A DNA stretch of 64,000 nucleotides from Sediminibacterium sp. Gen4 (GTDB taxonomy: Bacteria > Bacteroidota > Bacteroidia > Chitinophagales > Chitinophagaceae). The stretch is from the NCBI GenBank assembly GCA_013391385.1, contig JACBFI010000003.1, forward strand, positions 1-64,000, in the 5' to 3' direction. Under the pieces are notes generated by a model, which did not search any database, had not been told where the DNA came from, and saw nothing but the letters and a program-made list of their open reading frames with translations. A program made the position numbers and the translations under genes. Positions 18,093 through 26,017 of this stretch are shown here, in pieces (the first letter of the stretch is position 1; every line of letters starts with the position of its first letter).

Positions 18093-18123
18093 AAAGGGGT
18101 TCCGATTAAACCGGAACCCCTTT
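18093..18123. terminator. Bidirectional hairpin terminator between hemL and ruvB
   Basis: AAAGGGGTTCCG (18093-18104) pairs with its exact complement (18112-18123) around a 7-nt loop. An A-run at 18089-18095 gives a U-tract for minus-strand transcripts from ruvB, and the stem ends in TTT for hemL transcripts. Confidence 0.85.
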
Positions 18124-18176
18124 CAGTGTATCTCAGTGCCTTCTCCAAAGGAGTCCTGTGGACTGTGGCAATACAT

Positions 18177-19211
18177 CTATCTAAACAATTCCGACTGATT
18201 CCCCATCGAAGGACGATCTTTTCCTAAGTGTTGGTATGCCTTTAATGTAACCTCTCTTCCCCGCGGTGTACGTTGTAAAAAGCCCTCCTGTATCAAAAAA
18301 GGTTCATATACTTCTTCCAATGTGCCCGCTTCTTCTCCCACTGCAGTCGCAATGGTAGTAAGTCCAACAGGCCCACCTTTAAACTTATCAATGATAGCTG
18401 ATAGAATACGGTTATCCATTTCATCCAATCCATGTTCATCCACGTTCAATGCCTTTAATGCATGTTGTGTGATGCCTAAATCAATTTTACCATCATTTAA
18501 CACTTGTGCAAAATCTCGTACGCGACGTAACAAACCATTAGCGATTCGAGGCGTACCCCTACTTCTCCTCGCAATTTCAAAAGCAGCATCTGAAAGAATA
18601 CCCGTATTTAAAATTGCTGCACTTCTTTCAATGATCTTTTTCAGCGTTTCAGCATGATAATATTCTAATCTTGACTTGATACCGAAACGTGATAATAAAG
18701 GTGCCGTCAACAATCCACTTCTTGTCGTTGCACCAACTAGTGTAAACGGATTCAAATTTATTTGCACACTTCTGGCATTCGGACCGGAATCGATCATAAT
18801 ATCAATCCTGAAGTCTTCCATAGCTGCATACAAATATTCCTCTACTACTGTGCTCAATCGATGGATCTCATCAATAAATAATACATCATTGGGTTGCAGG
18901 TTGGTGAGCAATCCTGCCAGATCACCCGGTTTCTCAATCACCGGTCCTGAAGTTTCTTTGATATTCACGCCCAATTCATTCGCAACAATTCTACTTAGTG
19001 TAGTCTTACCCAATCCCGGTGGACCATGAAACAAAATATGATCCAATGCCTCACCTCTCAACTTAGCGGCTTTGATAAAAATGACCAGATTCTCGATCAA
19101 TTGTGGCTGTCCGGAAAAATCATTGATCTCTGCCGGACGAATAGCATTCTCAAACTCCTTTTCAGCAGCACTCAGGTTCATCGGATCTCTGTTCAAGTTG
19201 GGGTTGGACAT
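18177..19211 (-). CDS. ruvB: Holliday junction branch-migration ATPase RuvB
   Basis: AAA+ motor that drives RuvA-bound Holliday junctions. The 344-residue protein has the N-terminal [12 protein letters not shown]-like start, Walker [10 protein letters not shown], Walker [11 protein letters not shown], sensor [14 protein letters not shown] with the Arg finger region, and a C-terminal winged helix with [17 protein letters not shown]. It is convergent with hemL and divergent from the next oxidoreductase gene. Confidence 0.97.
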   Translation of the reverse strand: MSNPNLNRDPMNLSAAEKEFENAIRPAEINDFSGQPQLIENLVIFIKAAKLRGEALDHILFHGPPGLGKTTLSRIVANELGVNIKETSGPVIEKPGDLAGLLTNLQPNDVLFIDEIHRLSTVVEEYLYAAMEDFRIDIMIDSGPNARSVQINLNPFTLVGATTRSGLLTAPLLSRFGIKSRLEYYHAETLKKIIERSAAILNTGILSDAAFEIARRSRGTPRIANGLLRRVRDFAQVLNDGKIDLGITQHALKALNVDEHGLDEMDNRILSAIIDKFKGGPVGLTTIATAVGEEAGTLEEVYEPFLIQEGFLQRTPRGREVTLKAYQHLGKDRPSMGNQSELFR

Positions 19212-19232
19212 GGAGTAAAGGTAGTAAATTGT

Positions 19233-19343
19233 GGGATAGTCAAGGGTGAATGGTCAATTGTCAATTGTGAATATAGTTTGTGACTTTTTATTTTATGCTT
19301 AACGCATTATTCACAATTCACAATTCACAATTGACTATTCCCC
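19233..19343. repeat. Self-complementary CAATTGTGAAT repeat (ruvB / oxidoreductase gap)
   Basis: Units such as TCAATTGTGAAT at 19233-19276 are mirrored by ATTCACAATTGACTA at 19305-19343; the outermost GGGATAGTCA and TGACTATTCCC also pair. It fills the gap between the divergent genes. Confidence 0.75.
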
Positions 19344-19372
19344 AGCTTTACTCAGCTTTAAAAAAACACCCC

Positions 19373-20026
19373 ATGCAACAAAAAACCGCACTCATTCTTG
19401 GCGCTAGTGGATTAACTGGGAAACATTTGTTAGAATTGTTGTTAGAGGATCCGTTGTATCGGCAAGTAACCGTATATGTTCGCAAGCCGGTGCATATCAG
19501 TCATCCTAAATTGGTGCAGCAAATTGTTGATTTTGAAAAATTGAATACTGCGATAGATGCAACAGATGTTTTTTGTTGTTTAGGCACTACCATTAAAAAA
19601 GCCGGATCACAAGATGCATTCAGGCAAGTGGATCTCGTCTATCCACAAAAAGTGGCCGTATTACAATTGGCTGCAGGCTCGCAAAAATTTTTAGTGATCA
19701 GCGCCGTGGGTGCTGATGCAAATTCATCTATTTTTTATAGCAGAACCAAAGGGCAACTAGAAAAAGCATTGACAGCACTTGGATATCCATGCCTTTGCAT
19801 TTTCAGACCTTCTTTTATCATGGGTGATAGGGCTGAGAGAAGAGTGGGAGAAAAGATTGGCATTTTCATAGCGAAACTGATAAGCCCTCTTTTGATTGGA
19901 CCATTCAAAAAATACCAACCTGTTTCCGCATTGGCATTAGCAGCGTCTATGCAACATGCAGCACATCATCATACAGAAGGTCTTCACCATATTTCTTCGG
20001 ATGAGATAAAGAAATTTGAATACTAG
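19373..20026 (+). CDS. NAD(P)-binding atypical SDR oxidoreductase
   Basis: A 217-residue short-chain-dehydrogenase-like protein of the HTATIP2/YwnB type. The cofactor motif is ALILGASGLTGKHLLELLL at the extreme N-terminus; VFCCLGTTIKKAGSQDAFRQVDLVYP and FLVISAVGADANSSIFYSRTKG (with the YxxxK-like SRTKG) are also typical. The substrate is unknown. The start at 19373 places the Rossmann motif seven residues from the N-terminus; the frame upstream is repeat sequence. Confidence 0.8.
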   Translation: MQQKTALILGASGLTGKHLLELLLEDPLYRQVTVYVRKPVHISHPKLVQQIVDFEKLNTAIDATDVFCCLGTTIKKAGSQDAFRQVDLVYPQKVAVLQLAAGSQKFLVISAVGADANSSIFYSRTKGQLEKALTALGYPCLCIFRPSFIMGDRAERRVGEKIGIFIAKLISPLLIGPFKKYQPVSALALAASMQHAAHHHTEGLHHISSDEIKKFEY

Positions 20027-20043
20027 GGTATAGTGAAAAAAAT

Positions 20044-20063
20044 ATATTTGCATATACAAATAT
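20044..20063. promoter_or_regulatory. Putative MarR operator upstream of its own gene
   Basis: ATATTTG-CATATA-CAAATAT has perfect 7-bp arms and overlaps a TATATTTG -7-like box (20043-20050). A second -7 match, TAACTTTG, is at 20070-20077. The core resembles the palindrome before the downstream NmrA-like gene. Confidence 0.6.
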
Positions 20064-20084
20064 TTAAGCTAACTTTGTTTTTTA

Positions 20085-20507
20085 ATGAAAACAACCGATA
20101 GCCAATATTATCAATGTCTTTACTTTACTTCCAATGCATTGGCAAGAAAAGTGGAGAAGTTAGCCATCGAAAGCTGGAAACAGGTTGAGCTTTCCCCCAG
20201 CCATGGCTATGTATTGATGGCTGTCTTGGAAGAACCTGGTATGCAGCCTAGCAGATTATCGGATGAGATGCAGCTTACCCCCAGTACTATTACCCGTTTG
20301 TTGGAAAAACTTGAAGAAAAAAAACTGGTTATAAGGATAACTGAAGGAAAAATCACGAATGTATACCCTACACCTAAAGCAAAAGAATTATTACCACAAC
20401 TAAAAAAATGTGTGAATGATTTTTATAAGCGCTACGCTTCGATAATAGGACATAAAGAAAGCCTACAGCTTGTTAAAACCCTAGGAGCCATAGCCGATCA
20501 ACTTTAA
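20085..20507 (+). CDS. MarR-family transcriptional regulator
   Basis: A 140-residue winged-helix repressor with the recognition region MQPSRLSDEMQLTPSTITRLLEKLEEKKLVIR and a GKITNVYPTPKAKELLPQL wing. The palindrome overlapping its promoter and the similar one before the next gene suggest that it represses itself and the NmrA-like oxidoreductase. The inducing ligand is unknown. Confidence 0.9.
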   Translation: MKTTDSQYYQCLYFTSNALARKVEKLAIESWKQVELSPSHGYVLMAVLEEPGMQPSRLSDEMQLTPSTITRLLEKLEEKKLVIRITEGKITNVYPTPKAKELLPQLKKCVNDFYKRYASIIGHKESLQLVKTLGAIADQL

Positions 20508-20525
20508 TTTTTTTTATTTAGATAA

Positions 20526-20537
20526 TTGTATATACAA
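20526..20537. promoter_or_regulatory. Putative MarR operator before the NmrA-like gene
   Basis: TTGTATATACAA is a perfect 12-bp palindrome sharing the TATACAAATATT half with the operator at 20044-20063. It lies 30 nt before the next start codon. Confidence 0.6.
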
Positions 20538-20566
20538 ATATTAAATCACATATTAAATCACAAAAC

Positions 20567-21460
20567 ATGAATTATGTTATTACAGGTGGGGCAGGCAATA
20601 TCTCAAAGCCATTAAGCCTTTCACTTTTACAGAAAGGTCATCAGGTTACCGTTATCGGTCGTAGTAAAGCTAACCTTCAGGAACTTATTGACGCAGGCGC
20701 TAAAACTGCCATAGGTTCTGTTGACGATGTAGATTTTTTAACTCAAAGTTTCACTGGTGCAGATGCAGTGTACGCAATGGTACCACCCAATTTCGGTGTG
20801 GCTGACTGGAAAGCATATATTGGTACTGTTGGGGAGAATTATGCCAGAGCTATTGCTGCAAGTGCTGTAAAGCAGGTAGTATTTCTGAGTAGTGTTGGCG
20901 CAGACCTATCAGATGGTTGTGGTCCGGTAACGGGTTTGTACCGTGCTGAACAGGCTTTGCAAAAACTAAAAGAAGTAAACATTGTGTACCTCCGTCCTCC
21001 CTATTTCTACAACAATCTTTTCGCCAATATCGGACTGATCAAAAATATGGGAATCATGGGTAGTAATTTCAGCTCCCCTGCCGGGAAATTCCCCATCGTA
21101 GCACCCATTGATATTGCTGAAGTTGCTGCAAGTTATTTGCTCAATCCCAACTTTCAAGGTCATCAGGTTCATTATCTTTCAAGTGATGAAACCTCAACAG
21201 ATGAAATCGCAGCGGCCATTGGTAAAGCCATTGGCAAACCTGATTTGAAATGGGTTCAGTTTTCAGATGAACAAACACTCAATGGTATGTTACAAGCGGG
21301 TCTGCCCGAAGAAATAGCTAAAAATTATACAGAGATGGGAGCCGCTATACAAAGCGGTAAAATGCAGGCTCATTATTTTGACAATAGACCTACACAACTT
21401 GGAAAGATAAAGCTTGCAGATTTTGCAGCTCAGTTTGCAGCTGTTTATACAAACAGCTAA
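20567..21460 (+). CDS. NmrA-like NAD(P)-binding oxidoreductase
   Basis: A 297-residue atypical SDR close to NmrA/HSCARG and quinone-oxidoreductase-2-type proteins. It starts with the Rossmann motif YVITGGAGNISKPLSLSLLQKGHQVTV cut at residue 30, then AMVPPNFGVADW, VVFLSSVGADLSDGCGP and YLRPPYFYNNLF. Members of this group often sense redox state or reduce quinones; the true substrate is not visible. Gene order and the shared palindrome imply control by the MarR protein upstream. Confidence 0.85.
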   Translation: MNYVITGGAGNISKPLSLSLLQKGHQVTVIGRSKANLQELIDAGAKTAIGSVDDVDFLTQSFTGADAVYAMVPPNFGVADWKAYIGTVGENYARAIAASAVKQVVFLSSVGADLSDGCGPVTGLYRAEQALQKLKEVNIVYLRPPYFYNNLFANIGLIKNMGIMGSNFSSPAGKFPIVAPIDIAEVAASYLLNPNFQGHQVHYLSSDETSTDEIAAAIGKAIGKPDLKWVQFSDEQTLNGMLQAGLPEEIAKNYTEMGAAIQSGKMQAHYFDNRPTQLGKIKLADFAAQFAAVYTNS

Positions 21461-21463
21461 TTC

Positions 21464-21528
21464 ATTCAGTATTTCTGTGTTCTCATTGGCATTTATTTTT
21501 TGCCATTGAGAACCCAGAAACACTAAAT
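21464..21528. repeat. 28-bp inverted repeat / likely terminator between convergent genes
   Basis: Arms 21464-21491 and 21501-21528 are complementary with about four mismatches around a T-rich loop. It sits exactly between the NmrA-like gene and the M23 peptidase, both ending here, and belongs to the CAGTGTTTCTG-type palindromes. Confidence 0.8.
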
Positions 21529-21530
21529 AT

Positions 21531-22181
21531 TTACACTCCAAAAGTGTACTGTAATATACCGCCGGGATCAGGGCAATTGGCAAGGTATTTTTCTCTCTCA
21601 CTGAATTTACAGACACCCGGATAGTCGCCCTTCATACCCTGCATATCTTTGATCAACTGAAAATGAAGATGTGGCGGCCAATGTCCGTTTTCATGCGGTT
21701 CACCGAAATGAGCAAAAGCTTCTCCTTTATGGATTGCCTTTCCCTCATACAATTCATCCAGGTCATCAAAGGATAGATGTCCGTACAAAGTGTGTAACAC
21801 TTCTCCTTCCCATTCATGTTGTAAAATAATCACCGCGCCATAATCTCCATAGGTTTCATGAAAACCAAAACTATGAACTACCCCATTCAAAGGTGCAAAT
21901 ACGGGTGTTCCTGCATGTCCCCAGATATCTGTTCCCAAATGCAAACGACGTGGTTCTTCTGCATCATCAAATACCCGGCTCCTGCTGTACACTGTTCTAT
22001 TTTCATCATATCCACCAATAGCATAACGGGCACCGGAATCCATGAGGCATTGATCAATATAAGTTGAGAATAGATCAATATCATTTACCAAAGCTTCTGT
22101 AACGGCTTTATTATTGGCGGTTAAATCCAATGGTAGTAATTGATCAACACCTATTTCAAAGGGAACAACAGGATAAAACAT
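21531..22181 (-). CDS. M23-family peptidase
   Basis: A LytM/M23-type zinc endopeptidase of 216 residues without a visible signal peptide. The zinc-binding HxxxD is in RLHLGTDIWG and the second metal motif is PPHLHFQL; YGHLSFDDLDEL corresponds to the family GHL loop. Such enzymes cut peptidoglycan cross-links, but family members of this small cytoplasm-like type are largely uncharacterised. It is the last clear chromosomal gene before the conjugative element. Confidence 0.85.
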   Translation of the reverse strand: MFYPVVPFEIGVDQLLPLDLTANNKAVTEALVNDIDLFSTYIDQCLMDSGARYAIGGYDENRTVYSRSRVFDDAEEPRRLHLGTDIWGHAGTPVFAPLNGVVHSFGFHETYGDYGAVIILQHEWEGEVLHTLYGHLSFDDLDELYEGKAIHKGEAFAHFGEPHENGHWPPHLHFQLIKDMQGMKGDYPGVCKFSEREKYLANCPDPGGILQYTFGV

Positions 22182-22695
22182 GAATAATTGGGTTTTTACA
22201 AAGTTTCATAGAATTACTTGTAAAAAAGTGTATTTGCCTTTTTGATGACTGACCAGTTCCATAAAATAAGATATCACTATTTAACTATTGTCAACCTAAA
22301 GGCTCTTGAAGTGATAAGTATTTGAGAATAAAGCACAATCATTAAAAAGAATTATTTGATTTTTTGATAAAAAAGATTAATATAGCCCAAAGTGGCTAAT
22401 AAAGAAGAGTTTACAAGAACCGGAAGTGTTATCGGTAACGATTTAGTAATGGTGCTTACTGCACTCGCCTTCATTTGATTACCTTGTAAATCAATACTGC
22501 AAATATAAAAAAATAAAGGGTAAAGTACATTGGTGCTTTATCCTTTTTTATTCTCCCTATATGAAAAATCATCAAAAAAATCCCCACAGTTGGGGGAACC
22601 TGTGAGTTTTGTTTTAAAATATTTTCCAAATTTTGACATATCCACAATAGATGCAGTTCCGAAACGAATAGTCCCAATATCTAAACATCTAAACT
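22182..22695. other. Long AT-rich gap at the chromosome / conjugative-element junction
   Basis: No full-length gene is visible. It contains a 28-codon open frame with a GTG start (22392-22478; VANKEEFTRTGSVIGNDLV...), which looks like the truncated start of a gene and is not recognised, and a small hairpin (CCCCACAG-TT-GGGGGAAC region near 22590). The left attachment site of the element is expected in here, but its partner copy is outside the window, so it cannot be placed. Confidence 0.5.
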
Positions 22696-23541
22696 ATGGA
22701 AATCGTGTTGAGCAAAATATTATCGGAAATTCAGCATCAAGAAGACAAGCTGTCTTCTCAAATGATGCAAACTGCGGATGAGGCTTACCAAATGACCTTA
22801 TTCCTGAAGGAAATGCTGTTTACCATAAAGATGAAAGTCTTACAGACCGGATTTAAGAACGAACAGCAGGAAATCCATTTTTTCAAGAACATCAAACCGC
22901 AGATTTTAGGAAAACTGATTTATTACAATAAAGTATTCCGCATTGAAACTACCTGCCCAGTAAGTACCGGGAGGATACATCAAAGCTATTTTGAAAACCA
23001 ACTAAAAATCCTCAAATGCGAATACAGGGAAAGTATATCCTGTGAGGATTTTTACAGGTACTACCGTGCAGGAAGAACCGACCGTGACCACACTTATTTC
23101 AGGCTCGGAAAAATTAATTACCACGATGGTTTAAAGAGTGCCGTATTTGAAATTGACCTTAGCTTTTCTACCTATTACGATAACAAAGTTGCACATATTA
23201 TAGCCAATGAATTACTTTATACTTATTTGCTTACCAAAATAAACCCTGAAAAAAATCCCGATACGATTTTAATAAACGGAGATGCCAACAAAGACATTTC
23301 GTGGACTAATTCACAAAATGCGCTTATCGAATTGATTTACGCCCTGTATGCTTCAAACTCTATTGCATACGGTAAAATAAGTATCAGAAAATTAGCATTG
23401 ATTTTTCAAATCTTATTCCGAACACCCTTGAACGACATACATCATTCTTTCCACCGGATGAAAACAAGGGCTGGCTCTCGAACGGCGTTTTTAGACCAGC
23501 TCAAAATTTCCCTCGAAGAATATATGGATAAAGACCTTTAG
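22696..23541 (+). CDS. rteC: RteC-family protein
   Basis: RteC regulates excision in the Bacteroides element CTnDOT by activating the excision operon. This 281-residue protein shows the family blocks FFKNIKPQILGKLIYYNKVFRIE cut short here as KPQILGKLIYYNKVFRIE, FYRYYRAGRTDRD, and FSTYYDNKVAHIIANELL. It lies at the left end of the element, followed by a terminator and the small helix-turn-helix genes. A second, diverged RteC is encoded at 37.5 kb. Confidence 0.9.
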   Translation: MEIVLSKILSEIQHQEDKLSSQMMQTADEAYQMTLFLKEMLFTIKMKVLQTGFKNEQQEIHFFKNIKPQILGKLIYYNKVFRIETTCPVSTGRIHQSYFENQLKILKCEYRESISCEDFYRYYRAGRTDRDHTYFRLGKINYHDGLKSAVFEIDLSFSTYYDNKVAHIIANELLYTYLLTKINPEKNPDTILINGDANKDISWTNSQNALIELIYALYASNSIAYGKISIRKLALIFQILFRTPLNDIHHSFHRMKTRAGSRTAFLDQLKISLEEYMDKDL

Positions 23542-23561
23542 CAATATCAGCACAGGTTTTC

Positions 23562-23592
23562 AAAGCAGTACACAAAATGTACTGCTTTTTCT
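23562..23592 (+). terminator. Rho-independent terminator after rteC
   Basis: AAAGCAGTACA (23562-23572) pairs with TGTACTGCTTT (23579-23589) around a 6-nt loop and is followed by TTCTTT. Confidence 0.85.
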
Positions 23593-23708
23593 TTGCCCAT
23601 ATACGCCAATTGGCAGATGTTGGCAAAAGGCTACTATAAAATAACCGAAACACACTGAAACCCTTATTAAACAAGGGTTTTGCTCATTGCAAAAAATTTC
23701 CAAAAAAG

Positions 23709-23755
23709 TGCCAAACCAATGGGTACGCATTGGCAGACAAACACTGCCACACTTC
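23709..23755 (+). promoter_or_regulatory. Variant of the element-wide GCCAAA...CTGCC motif
   Basis: Contains GCCAAACCAATG, its partial mirror CATTGGCA, and GACAAACACTGCC, the last about 40 nt before the helix-turn-helix gene start at 23791. A related inverted copy (CCAATTGGCAGATGTTGGC) lies at 23604-23628. Confidence 0.5.
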
Positions 23756-23790
23756 TGAATTTTGTCCTGCGAATATTAAACAACAGTGCT

Positions 23791-24144
23791 ATGAACATTA
23801 TAACAGTTGACGAAGAAGTGTGGAAGCACCTCAACGAACGGTTGAAGGCCATTAGCGAATATATCCTCAAACTGGAAGATACAAGCTACGATAGCTTATG
23901 GCTCAACAACCACGAAGTCTGCCAGTATCTCCACATCAGCGAAAAAACATTGTGGCGTATGCGTACCAACGGGCAGATTGCTTTTTCAAAAATGTACGGG
24001 CAGTATTACTATACAATTGGTGCGATTAAGGAAATGCTCAACTCTAACGCCGTGCAAACGACCGATGAATATGTAGAGCAGCTTATGGCTAAAGGCAAAA
24101 GCTATATCGAGAAAGGCAGAAAGCTGAAATCAGGTAATCATTAA
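23791..24144 (+). CDS. Small helix-turn-helix protein (MerR/excisionase-like, first of a pair)
   Basis: A 117-residue protein with an N-terminal helical segment and a DNA-binding domain of the HTH_17 type: LWLNNHEVCQYLHISEKTLWRMRTNG followed by the YYYTIGAIKEML wing. Such proteins are found in pairs in Bacteroidota conjugative elements and are thought to control transfer or excision genes. The ATG at 23791 was chosen because the frame upstream is regulatory sequence. The partner gene starts 12 nt downstream. Confidence 0.85.
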   Translation: MNIITVDEEVWKHLNERLKAISEYILKLEDTSYDSLWLNNHEVCQYLHISEKTLWRMRTNGQIAFSKMYGQYYYTIGAIKEMLNSNAVQTTDEYVEQLMAKGKSYIEKGRKLKSGNH

Positions 24145-24156
24145 AAGCGTACCCGT

Positions 24157-24465
24157 ATGAATATCGACAAAATGGAATTTGTGGCGTGGATGGAACGCAT
24201 AATGGACAGGCTTGACATCCTCGGCAACCACATAGATGATTTACAAAAGAAGCGCAACAGCATAGACGGCGAAGAATTACTGGATAATCAGGATTTATTG
24301 CAAATGCTGAAAATCAGTAACCGTTCCCTGCAACGGTATCGCTCCATAGGCAAGCTCCCTTATTATACTATTAGCGGTAAACTGTATTACAAACTGTCCG
24401 ATGTGCATCAGTTCATCAGGGAAAGTTTTAACCCGCCTTTGCCCAAACTGGATGCCAATAAGTGA
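24157..24465 (+). CDS. Small helix-turn-helix protein (second of a pair)
   Basis: A 102-residue protein with the same plan as its neighbour: a helical N-terminus, then LLDNQDLLQMLKISNRSLQRYRSIGKLPYYTISGKLYYK, here cut for length to the recognisable LKISNRSLQRYRSIGKLPYY core. Probably works with the preceding protein. Its stop codon is 1 nt before a copy of the element-wide regulatory motif. Confidence 0.85.
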   Translation: MNIDKMEFVAWMERIMDRLDILGNHIDDLQKKRNSIDGEELLDNQDLLQMLKISNRSLQRYRSIGKLPYYTISGKLYYKLSDVHQFIRESFNPPLPKLDANK

Positions 24466-24498
24466 CAAACACTGCCTTTGAGTGCCACATAAAGCAAA
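24464..24498 (+). promoter_or_regulatory. Element-wide two-box motif before the DUF3945 gene
   Basis: GACAAACACTGCC followed seven nt later by GCCAC, 20 nt from the first box start, the same spacing as the other copies. The gene start is about 55 nt further. A CCTTTACATTCGAC string at 24512 also recurs near other copies. Confidence 0.5.
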
Positions 24499-24550
24499 TC
24501 AGTGAAGGCTTCCTTTACATTCGACCGTAAAATTCTAAAATTTTCAGACT

Positions 24551-26011
24551 ATGAGCGAAGAAACAACAAATAAACAGGAAATGCCCGAACAGCTTTCGGA
24601 CATATTACTCGTACTGGATAAAGAGAAAATGAAAATCCAGGCGGTAAAGAGTATCGACGAAAACGGGAAAATGGAAACCGTTGACCCCACCAAGAAGAAC
24701 CAAAACCAGTTTATGCGTGTGGACAAAAGCGGCGATTTCTTTTCCAACTTCTTTTCCAATTTTTTCAGCCAGTTAAAGAACCCGACAAACTTTACTTTCT
24801 TCAAAGTGCCTGCCCCGGTTGCTGCTGAAAAAGCGGAAGAACTGCAAAAGCACGTAGATAAGCCCACTCCACAGGGCGAAAAAGTGCTGAAAGAACACGA
24901 AGTGAAAGCAGAACCCCAACCGGATAAAAAACAAGAAAATCAAAATAATATGGCAACAGCACAAACAACAACGGAAACAAGCGAATACCGCTACAAGCCG
25001 GAGCAGATTGATTGGGACACAATGAAAAACCTCGGATTAAGCAAAGAGTATCTTGAAAAAAGAAACCTGCTCGACCCTTTGTTACGAGGTTATAAAACCA
25101 ATGAACTTTTACCGATAGGTATTAACCTCGGTGGTTCTATCCTCCGCACAGATGCCCGCTTGTCTTTGCAGCAAGCGGAAGACGGCAATGTTATCGTGGC
25201 AATACACGGTATCAAAAGAGAACCTAACCTGCACTTTGAGTTTTTCGGTCATAAGTTTACGGACGAAGACAAGAAAAACCTGCTTGAAACGGGCAATATG
25301 GGGCGTGTGGTTAATTTGGTAAATTCCAAAACAGGTGAACTGATGCCGTCCATTATCAGCATTGACAGACTGACCAATGATGTGATTGCACTACGCACAG
25401 AGTTTATCAAAATTCCCGATGAAATTAAGGGTGTAAAGCTGAATGAAGAACAAAAGCAAACGCTGATGGAGGGCAAACCCCTCTATTTAGAGGGTATGAT
25501 TTCCTCTAAAGGAACGGAGTTCTCGGCAACGGTACAATTCAATGCGGACAAACGGTATGTTGAGTTCCTGTTTGACAGGAGCAACAACAATCAGCAAGCC
25601 CAGACGAACCAACAGAATAACCAACAAAGCAATCAGCAAAGCCAACCGCAGGAAGCTCCAAGAACTTTCAGGGGCAAAGAACTGGATGATGAGCAATACA
25701 ATAAGTTCAAAGCCGGGCAAACCATATACGTTGAACTGAAAGACAAAAAAGACCAACCGTATAAGGGTTATATCACTTTCGACAAAGATACCGGAAAGAC
25801 CAATTTCGAGTTTCCCGGTCAGTACAAAGCACGGGTAGAACCTGCCGAAAGCCATAAAACACAAACTGCCGTCAATTCGGAGGGCAAAACCAACGAAGCG
25901 ACCAAGAACGTCCAGGAGCCTTTGAAGTCCGGGCAGCAAAGACCGAAAAACGAAAAGCAGCAAGAGCAGCAGGACAACAAGCCTGCAAAATCCAAAGGCA
26001 GAAAAATGTAA
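24551..26011 (+). CDS. DUF3945 domain protein
   Basis: A 486-residue protein conserved in conjugative elements of this phylum; function unknown. Residues about 1-120 are charged and variable; the centre (about 150-260) has the conserved IDWDTMKNLGLSKEYLEKRN and LLRGYKTNELLPIGINLGG blocks; two diverged copies of a beta-rich unit follow (LNEEQKQTLMEGKPLYLEGM and LDDEQYNKFKAGQTIYVEL). The C-terminus is Gln/Lys-rich and ends KSKGRKM, like the tail of the protein encoded at 57.1 kb. topB starts 6 nt downstream, so they form an operon. Confidence 0.85.
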   Translation: MSEETTNKQEMPEQLSDILLVLDKEKMKIQAVKSIDENGKMETVDPTKKNQNQFMRVDKSGDFFSNFFSNFFSQLKNPTNFTFFKVPAPVAAEKAEELQKHVDKPTPQGEKVLKEHEVKAEPQPDKKQENQNNMATAQTTTETSEYRYKPEQIDWDTMKNLGLSKEYLEKRNLLDPLLRGYKTNELLPIGINLGGSILRTDARLSLQQAEDGNVIVAIHGIKREPNLHFEFFGHKFTDEDKKNLLETGNMGRVVNLVNSKTGELMPSIISIDRLTNDVIALRTEFIKIPDEIKGVKLNEEQKQTLMEGKPLYLEGMISSKGTEFSATVQFNADKRYVEFLFDRSNNNQQAQTNQQNNQQSNQQSQPQEAPRTFRGKELDDEQYNKFKAGQTIYVELKDKKDQPYKGYITFDKDTGKTNFEFPGQYKARVEPAESHKTQTAVNSEGKTNEATKNVQEPLKSGQQRPKNEKQQEQQDNKPAKSKGRKM

Positions 26012-26017
26012 TACAGT

